Source: an uncultured Ruminococcus sp. (lineage in GTDB: Bacteria; Bacillota; Clostridia; Oscillospirales; CAG-272). Taken from it: a stretch of 5,137 nt of DNA. A program made the position numbers and the translations under genes. Within the stretch, counting starts at the first letter, position 1, and every line of letters begins with the position of its first letter. The notes under the pieces were generated by a model. That model searched no databases. It saw only the letters and a program-made list of their open reading frames with translations, and was not told where the DNA came from. The DNA is taken from positions 1 through 5,137 of the forward strand of contig CACXBN010000173.1 in assembly GCA_902765885.1 (NCBI GenBank). Direction: 5' to 3'. This document shows positions 1 to 5,137 of this stretch, one piece after another.

Positions 1-14
1 AACCTTTCAGGACA

Positions 15-36
15 TATGGTCGGCAGACCGACCGTA
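15..36. other. GC-rich hairpin, possible end of an upstream transcript
   Basis: GGTCGG (18-23) and CCGACC (28-33) pair perfectly around a CAGA loop. The stem extends outward through a T-G wobble and two A-T pairs, giving about 9 bp. The sequence after it (ATAATTCTT) has no real T-run, so this is a poor intrinsic terminator. It could still be a transcript-end stem for a gene left of the window, or simply a hairpin. The base pairing is seen directly; the role is inference. Confidence 0.4.
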
Positions 37-201
37 ATAATTCTTGAGGAGCAAGAAAAGCAAAGGAATATGGGATTGTTTTATATAATAAGCCGGACGG
101 TTCATAACCTCCCAAAGATTTTTGTTATCATTATGTCAGGGGAAAACCGTATGGATCTGTTCCGGGATGTATCCCTGATGATTCAAAATGAAAAAATAGT
201 C

Positions 202-230
202 TTGTTAGAATCCGATGTTTGTCGTATAAT
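202..230 (+). promoter_or_regulatory. Sigma-A-type promoter for the SLH/beta-helix gene
   Basis: A -35 box TTGTTA (202-207, 4 of 6 to TTGACA) and a perfect -10 box TATAAT (225-230) are separated by exactly 17 bp. An A-rich stretch at about 184-199 just upstream resembles an UP element. Transcription would begin near 237, giving a leader of roughly 117 nt before the start codon at 354. No operator-like repeat overlaps the boxes. This is the best promoter match in the first 353 bases. It is a consensus match only, not an experimental one. Confidence 0.65.
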
Positions 231-296
231 TCATAAAGGAAATATAGAGGAACGGATTTCTACGTTTTTTCATTTCTGCAGATGTTAATATTACAG

Positions 297-337
297 AAAG
301 GAGAGCTGTCCGCTCATAGACTGAAAAGTCATGTGCG
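297..337 (+). promoter_or_regulatory. Structured 5' leader with displaced Shine-Dalgarno-like site
   Basis: A strong Shine-Dalgarno-like AAAGGAG lies at 297-303, but no ATG, GTG or TTG follows at a normal distance. The likely start (354) is 50 nt away. Between them is a potential hairpin: CGC (311-313) with GCG (335-337), a T-T mismatch, CAT (315-317) with ATG (331-333), a bulged A318, and GACT (319-322) with AGTC (327-330), closed by a GAAA tetraloop. An alternative stem, GAGC (303-306) with GCTC (312-315), would cover part of the Shine-Dalgarno-like site. The pairings are seen; translational control is inference. Confidence 0.35.
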
Positions 338-353
338 ATCGGCTGCACAAATC

Positions 354-3101
354 ATGAAAAAGATCATTTCGTTCATTCTGTGCATTGCAATGCTTGTCTC
401 AACCGCAGCATTTGTCTATGCAGATGAACCCTCTTCCTGGGCAAAAGAAGAGGTAGAGGCAGGAATAGCCGCAGGGCTTGTTCCGGAAGAACTGCAGAAA
501 AACTATACCAGCCCCGTTACAAGAGGCCAGGTAGCCGGGATGTTTATAAATCTTCTGGAAAAGGCATCCGGCAAACCGGTAGAGGAGATAATATCCGAAA
601 AAGGTAAATCGATAGATGAAAACGCTTTCACGGATACAAGCGACAGGAATGTGCTTTCCGCGAATGCGCTTGGAATCATAAACGGGACCGGCAAAGGCAA
701 GTTCTCCCCCGACGGCACTCTCAAAAGAGCCCAGATCGCCGCTATCATCAACCGTGTCGCAACGGTGATGGGAATAGAGACCGCGGGATACACACATGAT
801 TTCACGGATATCACTGCCAATTACTCATGGGCTGATTCCGAACTCGGATGGCCTGTTGAAGCCGGCATCATCAAGGGAGTCGGCGGAACAAAATTCAACC
901 CTGGCGGAGATCTCACGACCGAACAGTCCATTCTCATAACCGCAAGAGCTCTGACCGCTCTTACCCGCAACGTGATCTCAGTCTATGTCAGCCCCGAAGG
1001 CAGTTCTGCAGCTGACGGAACGAGAAACGCACCTTTCGGCACGATTGACGAAGCTAAAGCATATCTCAGAAACATCGACAAATCGGAATATACGGAAACC
1101 GACATCGTACTGCTTCCCGGCACTCATGTCATTTCAAATCCGATAAACTTTACCGAGAGTGACAGCGGAACAGAGTCCTGCCCGCTCAGAATAACCGCTG
1201 AAGAAGGTGCTCTTCTTGTCGGCGGCATCGCGCTCGGAGCATCAGACTTTGTCAAAGCATCAGGCGGACTGACCGAATATTTCCCGGCAGAAGCAAGAGA
1301 TAAGATAGTAATGGTCGATCTTAAGAATCACGGCTTCACCGCAGAGATGATCGAGAAAGCTCAGGCCGGAGGCGTATATCATGCTAATATTCCCTTCCTT
1401 TCAGTCGACGGCCACAGACAAACACTTGCACAGTTCCCGAATAACGACTGGATCCAGGTCAAGGAAGGCATGGCAATAGATTATGACGGAACCGAAATGC
1501 CAAAACTCACAAGCTCTTCAAGTCCCGAATACTACAGGATCAGATACGGCGAAGAGTATTTCCCTACAGTATCTTCCTGGAGCGGTACAGAGAAAATATA
1601 TGTAAGAGCAAGATGGAATCATCTCTGGTGTCCGGACGACGCATTAGTTCTTGAAATATCAAAAGACACGGATCTGATGCGTGTCAGCTTTGCGGGCGGA
1701 TATGAAGTAAAAGAAGAAAGCGTATGTTACTGGTACAATGTTCCGGAAGAACTTGATATTCCGGGAGAATATATTATAGGCAGAGATGCCGTGCTGTATT
1801 ATTACCCGGCAGACGATTTCGAGGATGCCGTAATGACACTGCCTCTGACGAAAGACGTGTTTGTGTTCGCAGGCACTGACAACGTGATCATCGACGGACT
1901 TGATATCTCATCATACAATGGATATGCAATCAAAGCATCAGATGTTGACAACTTCACGGTAAGCGGAAGCACGATCCACTCCGGATATACCGGAATAGTG
2001 ATCTCCGGATCAAATCACGATATCGATATCATGGGCAACTTCATATATGATATGGGAAGCCGCGGTATGGACATAGACGCGGGAGATTTCGAGACACTTA
2101 CCCCCGGCAACCTTCATATCTACAACAACTATGTATACAACTGGTCGGTAACCGATGGATACGGATATGCGATCACGGCCTCGGGTGTAAATGTACTTAT
2201 CGACCATAATGTGTGCAATTTCGGTAATTTCAAGGGCATCCATATCGGACACGGATTCAACGCTGCAATCGAATACAACGAAGTATCGGAGGCCTGCCGC
2301 CTGACTGACGACGTGGGCATCATCTCCGGCGACGGAGGCAAAGAAAACGCCAATGTAGTCGTAAGATACAATTACGTTCACGACTGCGGACCTGTCGGAA
2401 CTCCCGACAAGATGGATCATTACGGAGCAATGGCTTTCTATTATGACGGCGCTTCAAGCTACTTCAAGACATACGGCAACGTGGTAAGGGGCATGAACGG
2501 AAGCGGATGCCTCCTCAACGCGGGAAGATGCAACGAATTCACGGGAAACCTTGTTATAGACTGTTCCAGATGGTATGTGCATTTAAGCGACTTCGGATTC
2601 AAATCAAACTTTGACGACAACGGACAGTACAAAGACCGCCATTATACACTGCCGGATTATGTTTACCTTGATGAATTCAAGGCAGTCAACCCCGAGCCCT
2701 CCCAGCTGATACTCGACCCTCTCGGAGTAGACCCGAGCAATCCGATGGTATGTGAGGCACCCGCCTTCAATGTGGCGAAAGACAACTGGTGTCACTTCAA
2801 CAAGTACGGAAGATCAAGCAGTTTCGTAAATTACGGAGTAGCTCCGTATTATATCGAGGAATATGTATATCTCTTCGTACGTTCGGTTGACGATATCGAT
2901 GTTCCCGAAGGAAGCCGCACAAATGACCACGTGTCCGTGTACAACAGCAAGAGAGAAAGCGTAGATCTCAAACAGCTTATAACGGAAACGGCTGCAGGAG
3001 TCATCTCAATAGACTGGGATACCTTTACTCAGATCGGCATAGTCGATGCTGACTGGACAATAGACACCGATATAAACACTGAAATGACTCAATACAGATA
3101 A
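354..3101 (+). CDS. Secreted SLH-domain protein with right-handed parallel beta-helix (putative glycoside hydrolase)
   Basis: A 915-residue exported protein, probably bound to the cell wall and acting on extracellular polysaccharide. Residues 1-23 are a classic signal peptide (MKK, hydrophobic core, cleavage after VYA). Three SLH repeats follow at about 26-73, 92-140 and 150-201, with TRAE-like motifs TRGQ, KRAQ and TTEQ; SLH repeats typically bind secondary cell-wall polymers in Firmicutes. From residue 210 the entry sequence YVSPEGS..DGT..APFGTI and the LLPGTH and SGTE elements are typical of large beta-helix enzymes of the GH141/GH110-like kind. Parallel beta-helix coils run over about 500-740, with candidate active-site acids D652/D653 (LTDDVG) and D698 (FYYDGASS). 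Residues about 740-915 close the helix and are less recognisable. The start at 354 is chosen for the signal peptide, although it lacks a well-placed ribosome binding site; an in-frame ATG at 282 would bury the signal peptide. Domain classes are confident; substrate and exact family are not. Confidence 0.88.
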   Translation: MKKIISFILCIAMLVSTAAFVYADEPSSWAKEEVEAGIAAGLVPEELQKNYTSPVTRGQVAGMFINLLEKASGKPVEEIISEKGKSIDENAFTDTSDRNVLSANALGIINGTGKGKFSPDGTLKRAQIAAIINRVATVMGIETAGYTHDFTDITANYSWADSELGWPVEAGIIKGVGGTKFNPGGDLTTEQSILITARALTALTRNVISVYVSPEGSSAADGTRNAPFGTIDEAKAYLRNIDKSEYTETDIVLLPGTHVISNPINFTESDSGTESCPLRITAEEGALLVGGIALGASDFVKASGGLTEYFPAEARDKIVMVDLKNHGFTAEMIEKAQAGGVYHANIPFLSVDGHRQTLAQFPNNDWIQVKEGMAIDYDGTEMPKLTSSSSPEYYRIRYGEEYFPTVSSWSGTEKIYVRARWNHLWCPDDALVLEISKDTDLMRVSFAGGYEVKEESVCYWYNVPEELDIPGEYIIGRDAVLYYYPADDFEDAVMTLPLTKDVFVFAGTDNVIIDGLDISSYNGYAIKASDVDNFTVSGSTIHSGYTGIVISGSNHDIDIMGNFIYDMGSRGMDIDAGDFETLTPGNLHIYNNYVYNWSVTDGYGYAITASGVNVLIDHNVCNFGNFKGIHIGHGFNAAIEYNEVSEACRLTDDVGIISGDGGKENANVVVRYNYVHDCGPVGTPDKMDHYGAMAFYYDGASSYFKTYGNVVRGMNGSGCLLNAGRCNEFTGNLVIDCSRWYVHLSDFGFKSNFDDNGQYKDRHYTLPDYVYLDEFKAVNPEPSQLILDPLGVDPSNPMVCEAPAFNVAKDNWCHFNKYGRSSSFVNYGVAPYYIEEYVYLFVRSVDDIDVPEGSRTNDHVSVYNSKRESVDLKQLITETAAGVISIDWDTFTQIGIVDADWTIDTDINTEMTQYR

Positions 3102-3126
3102 TTGTCCGGCATACGGAGAAAAAATT

Positions 3127-3161
3127 ATGGTGGCATGCAATGCATGCCGCCATGTTTTTTT
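3127..3161 (+). terminator. Rho-independent terminator after the SLH/beta-helix gene
   Basis: A 12-bp stem (3127-3138 with 3142-3153) containing one T-G wobble encloses a 3-nt AAT loop. It is followed by G and seven T (3155-3161). It begins 25 bp after the TAA stop of the beta-helix gene, so it very likely ends that transcript. On the opposite strand the same hairpin is followed by AATTTTTT (complement of 3119-3126), so it could act in both directions, although no convergent gene is visible. Confidence 0.9.
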
Positions 3162-3205
3162 GGAGCTAAATACGGCAAAAAAGCACCTGAAGAGTGGGCT
3201 CACTG

Positions 3206-3284
3206 ACCGGATACGCCCGGAGAAGCGGAAACCGGTTTCGCCGGAGGCTGCACGTTCCCGGTAATACGGTAAAAACCTCCCGGC
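3206..3284. repeat. CCGG-rich intergenic segment with palindrome and long stem
   Basis: Six CCGG tetramers (starting at 3207, 3217, 3232, 3241, 3258 and 3280) fall within 77 bp of otherwise AT-rich intergenic DNA. They include a perfect 12-bp palindrome GAAACCGGTTTC (3228-3239). GCCGGAGG (3240-3247) can pair with CCTCCCGGC (3276-3284) through 8 bp with one bulged C. The segment sits after a terminator and before the next promoter. It matches no riboswitch or T-box core that I recognise and has no convincing reading frame. It could be a REP-like intergenic palindrome, a small RNA or a regulator-binding site; which is unknown. Confidence 0.4.
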
Positions 3285-3299
3285 AAATCCAAAATATGG

Positions 3300-3328
3300 T
3301 AGATAATATCCCTCTGATATAATATAAT
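3300..3328 (+). promoter_or_regulatory. Sigma-A-type promoter for the lipoprotein gene
   Basis: A -35 box TAGATA (3300-3305, 4 of 6 to TTGACA), a 17-bp spacer and a perfect -10 TATAAT (3323-3328). A second overlapping TATAAT occurs at 3318-3323, but its -35 region is poor. The expected transcript start is near 3335, giving a leader of about 80 nt to the start at 3415. Its position after a strong terminator supports a new transcription unit. Confidence 0.65.
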
Positions 3329-3401
3329 AGAGAGAGGTTCAAGCGATCATGCAAGACCGCCTATACTCTATGAATTCTAAAAAAGTCCAATTTACTGTTT
3401 C

Positions 3402-3407
3402 AGAGGA
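3402..3407 (+). promoter_or_regulatory. Ribosome binding site deciding the lipoprotein start
   Basis: AGAGGA lies 7 nt before the ATG at 3415. This supports that start over the in-frame ATGs at 3349 and 3370, which would place 15 to 22 mostly polar residues ahead of the lipoprotein signal peptide. A second purine-rich run (AGAGAGG, 3331-3337) precedes the 3349 ATG, so use of that start is not excluded by the ribosome site alone. Confidence 0.6.
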
Positions 3408-3414
3408 ATATATT

Positions 3415-4347
3415 ATGAAAAAAATCCTGTCAGCGCTTCTCATGCTTCTGATGCTGTCATCTGTCCTTTTCGGCTGCAGCAGCGGAGAGACAAGCGCAGA
3501 TCCTGCCACGCAGTCACCTCAGCCGGCGGAAGGCGCGCTGGTCAGCTATCTCGGACCAGCCGGAACATATACGGAGGAGGCAGCGCGGTTTTTCTTTAAC
3601 GGTTCACAAAAGTTCTTTCCCGAGGCAACAGTACCCGATGCCATAGCGGCCGTGATATCCGGAAAGTCTGACTATGCCGTGATTCCTCAGGAGAACACTC
3701 TCGGAGGAGCCGTGACCGGATATGTCGATGCTCTGATTGCCGAAAACAATATATATGTCGTGGGAGAAGTCATACTGCCGATAAGCCAGACACTCATGGG
3801 AGTCAGCGGAAGCACTCTCGAAGACATAAAAGTCGTCGTTTCTCATGCCCAGGGAATCGTACAGAGCCGGGAATGGCGGGAAAAGAATCTCCCTGATGCG
3901 GAAACGCTTGAGATGTCAAGCACGGCAGCCGCTGCAAGTTACGTAGCCGAAAAAGGCGACCGTACCATAGCAGCCGTTGCATCTCCAGGCGCCGCAGAAC
4001 TGTACTCTCTCACCGTGCTTGCGGAAAACGTGCAGATAACCGACTCAAACAAAACAAGATTTTATGTACTCGCAAAAGAAAGACTTGAGGACAGCGGATT
4101 CAAAAATGCAGTATTCGTTGCGACATGCGGCGCAGACAGGCTTGATGATATCATTATAGAGATTCACGACGCGGGACTCGAGCTCGTTTCGCTCCATGAC
4201 AGACCCGAAGGCAGCCGCCTCGGATCGTACTATTACATAATCGAGGCCGAAAACGCCTCAGGGATAAACCAAAAGCAGATCGAGAAAATAGAGTCGATTT
4301 CCGAGATACGCTGCCTCGGAAGTTTCAGTGTATTCGAAAAAAAGTAA
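3415..4347 (+). CDS. Lipoprotein with prephenate dehydratase (PDT) and ACT-like domains
   Basis: A 310-residue protein. Residues 1-21 are a lipoprotein signal peptide (MKK, Leu/Met-rich core, lipobox LFGC with Cys21), followed by a Ser/Thr/Pro/Gln-rich linker to about 41. The PDT domain (about 43-220) carries the family motifs GPAGTYTEEA (47-56), PQENTLGGAVTG (91-102), SHAQ (143-146, usually SHPQ), STAAAA and NKTRF (212-216), whose Thr214 matches the catalytic Thr of PheA dehydratases. An ACT-like domain follows (about 231-307), with HDRP (261-264) where PheA has ESRP. Cytoplasmic PDTs convert prephenate to phenylpyruvate. Here the lipobox predicts an outward-facing, membrane-tethered protein, so the native role is unclear: an extracellular dehydratase, or a PDT fold (related to type II solute-binding folds) reused for ligand binding. 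It has its own promoter and is probably co-transcribed with the next gene. The fold is confident; the function is not. Confidence 0.87.
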   Translation: MKKILSALLMLLMLSSVLFGCSSGETSADPATQSPQPAEGALVSYLGPAGTYTEEAARFFFNGSQKFFPEATVPDAIAAVISGKSDYAVIPQENTLGGAVTGYVDALIAENNIYVVGEVILPISQTLMGVSGSTLEDIKVVVSHAQGIVQSREWREKNLPDAETLEMSSTAAAASYVAEKGDRTIAAVASPGAAELYSLTVLAENVQITDSNKTRFYVLAKERLEDSGFKNAVFVATCGADRLDDIIIEIHDAGLELVSLHDRPEGSRLGSYYYIIEAENASGINQKQIEKIESISEIRCLGSFSVFEKK

Positions 4348-4410
4348 CATCCCCTTTATTCCGACAACTCTTCCCTCAGGACAGGCTTTGTCAAATTCAG
4401 ATTTCAGTTT
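4348..4410 (+). other. Short intergenic gap, probable operon read-through
   Basis: There is no T-run terminator here. TTGTCA (4388-4393) looks like a -35 box but has no matching -10 at 16-18 bp. A 4-bp stem, GACA (4380-4383) with TGTC (4389-4392), is too weak to end transcription. The gap is therefore compatible with co-transcription of the lipoprotein and acyltransferase-like genes. Confidence 0.45.
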
Positions 4411-4416
4411 AAGGAG
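4411..4416 (+). promoter_or_regulatory. Ribosome binding site of the acyltransferase-like gene
   Basis: AAGGAG with 9 nt before the ATG at 4426 is a near-ideal Shine-Dalgarno site. It fixes the start there rather than at the next in-frame ATG (4438). Confidence 0.8.
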
Positions 4417-4425
4417 ATACCGCGC

Positions 4426-5137
4426 ATGAAATACAGCATGGCCACATTCAGACTATATGAGAGCGAATCGTTGATAGCTTGCTCTATGAGGATAGTCGTG
4501 ACAATGAAAGAGGAAATCAGGGCAGACGTATTAAAAAAGGCCGCGAACGAAGCCATAAAGAGATACCCGTATTTTTCCGTCAGGGTCACGGTTGATGACG
4601 AGGGCGGATATGTACTCGTTCCGAATCATGATGAAATAGCCGTTCTGCCGGTCTCGGAAAAAGCAAGATCCTATGCGACTGACGAAGTGAACGGGCATCT
4701 GTGTTTCATCGAATACGAAGGCAGAACGATATACTTCAACATGAGTCATTCGATCTGCGGAGGAAAAGGCGTGCAGCCCTGGGTCATGACAACGGTGTAT
4801 GAGTATGTCAAAGATCTGTACGGCATACTTCCCGAAGCTCCCGGAATAAGAAAACCGGGAGAAGATCTCCTTGAGGGAGAAGACGTGGAACCCACCGAAG
4901 AGATGCTGTCCGATGAACCGCCCATTTACATGGTCAAGAGAAAAAATCCTTATCTGCCGCTTTGGGAGTATATGAACGGCCTTTTTAATCCTTTCGTGAA
5001 AAACCAGAATTATTACCTTTTTAAATTCAACCAGAAAGATATCATGGCTTACGCGAAGAAAAACGACGCAAGCGTCGTATCATTCTTTTTTGTGGCAATA
5101 GCCAAAATGCTTGACAGTATCCTTCCGGAAAAATACA
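4426..5137 (+). CDS. CAT/condensation-superfamily acyltransferase-like protein, N-terminal part (runs off the window)
   Basis: An open frame of 237 codons that continues past the right edge; family members usually have about 400-450 residues, so roughly half is present. There is no signal peptide, so it is presumably cytoplasmic. Residues 26-53, with the pattern of a helix followed by RYPYFSVRV, resemble the N-terminal part of alcohol acetyltransferase and condensation-domain proteins. The active-site motif HxxxDG appears as HSICGG (108-113): the His is kept and the structural Asp is Gly. Residues about 196-237 (YYLFKFNQKDIMAYAKKNDAS, then a hydrophobic helix) match the typical crossover segment where such proteins read 'ak..gaTv...l..a'. 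An acidic, poorly conserved insert lies at about 145-165. It starts 78 bp after the lipoprotein gene with no terminator between, suggesting one operon. It may be an acyltransferase or an inactive relative; the substrate is unknown. The assignment is by pattern recognition only. Confidence 0.65.
   Translation, partial: MKYSMATFRLYESESLIACSMRIVVTMKEEIRADVLKKAANEAIKRYPYFSVRVTVDDEGGYVLVPNHDEIAVLPVSEKARSYATDEVNGHLCFIEYEGRTIYFNMSHSICGGKGVQPWVMTTVYEYVKDLYGILPEAPGIRKPGEDLLEGEDVEPTEEMLSDEPPIYMVKRKNPYLPLWEYMNGLFNPFVKNQNYYLFKFNQKDIMAYAKKNDASVVSFFFVAIAKMLDSILPEKY

Noticed and set aside
84..89. TATAAT -10-like box
   Set aside because: There is no acceptable -35 box at 15-19 bp upstream; the 202-230 promoter is much better.
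16..288. 90-codon + strand ORF before the SLH gene
   Set aside because: Its ATG lies inside a hairpin, there is no ribosome binding site at a proper distance, it contains the best promoter of the region (202-230), and the protein has no recognisable domain or signal. Most likely non-coding AT-rich DNA.
282..353. N-terminal extension of the SLH/beta-helix protein from ATG 282
   Set aside because: It would put 24 polar and basic residues ahead of a standard MKK signal peptide, and the Shine-Dalgarno-like site lies downstream of this ATG.
399..820. Minus-strand ORFs opposite the SLH repeats
   Set aside because: Fully covered by a well-recognised SLH coding sequence on the + strand; no independent coding evidence.
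2019..2030. 12-bp palindrome GATATCGATATC
   Set aside because: It lies inside the beta-helix coding sequence, in an Asp-Ile-Asp-Ile coil, and is explained by codon content.
2010..2420. 136-codon minus-strand ORF within the beta-helix gene
   Set aside because: Shadow of the real gene: it has no domain, ribosome site or promoter, and the opposite frame encodes clear beta-helix coils.
3160..3300. Riboswitch or T-box leader upstream of the PDT gene
   Set aside because: An aromatic-acid gene made a T-box tempting, but no AGGGTGG-type T-box or other riboswitch core is present, and the segment lies upstream of the likely promoter rather than in the leader.
3166..3354. Minus-strand 62-codon ORF in the intergenic region
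   Set aside because: No ribosome binding site and no recognisable sequence. It is read through the promoter and the CCGG palindromes, so chance openness is the better explanation.
3349..3414. N-terminal extension of the PDT lipoprotein from ATG 3349
   Set aside because: It would bury the lipoprotein signal peptide behind 22 residues. ATG 3415 has AGAGGA 7 nt upstream and begins directly with MKK and the hydrophobic core.

Overview
The window looks like a chromosomal stretch from a Gram-positive, Clostridia-like Firmicute, probably gut- or rumen-associated. Three things suggest this: a secreted protein with three S-layer homology (SLH) repeats, a lipoprotein with a typical Firmicute signal peptide, and AAGGAG/AGAGGA ribosome binding sites behind strong TATAAT promoters. 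Intergenic DNA is AT-rich and coding DNA has moderate GC. Species cannot be assigned from the sequence.

All three convincing genes lie on the + strand. Positions 1-353 hold no convincing gene: there is a GC-rich hairpin at 15-36, a good sigma-A-type promoter at 202-230, and a structured leader. Positions 354-3101 encode a 915-residue exported protein with a signal peptide, three SLH repeats and a large right-handed parallel beta-helix resembling carbohydrate-active enzymes of the GH141/GH110-like type. It is presumably held on the cell wall and acts on polysaccharide. A clear hairpin terminator follows (3127-3161).

Positions 3102-3414 carry that terminator, an unexplained CCGG-rich palindromic segment (3206-3284), and a new promoter (3300-3328). 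This promoter should drive a second transcript of at least two genes. The first (3415-4347) is a lipoprotein whose mature part is a complete prephenate dehydratase (PheA-type PDT) domain plus an ACT-like domain. That is an unexpected location for a cytoplasmic phenylalanine-biosynthesis fold. The second (4426 to beyond the right edge) is the N-terminal half of a CAT/condensation-superfamily acyltransferase-like protein. Its HxxxDG active-site motif has Gly in place of Asp. The 78-bp gap between these two contains no terminator or convincing promoter, so co-transcription is likely.

The SLH/beta-helix gene appears to be a separate transcription unit with a surface polysaccharide role. How the dehydratase-like lipoprotein and the acyltransferase-like protein work together, if they do, cannot be read from this window. 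The most unusual item is the membrane-anchored prephenate dehydratase homologue. I see no CRISPR array, rRNA or tRNA gene, insertion sequence or recognisable riboswitch.
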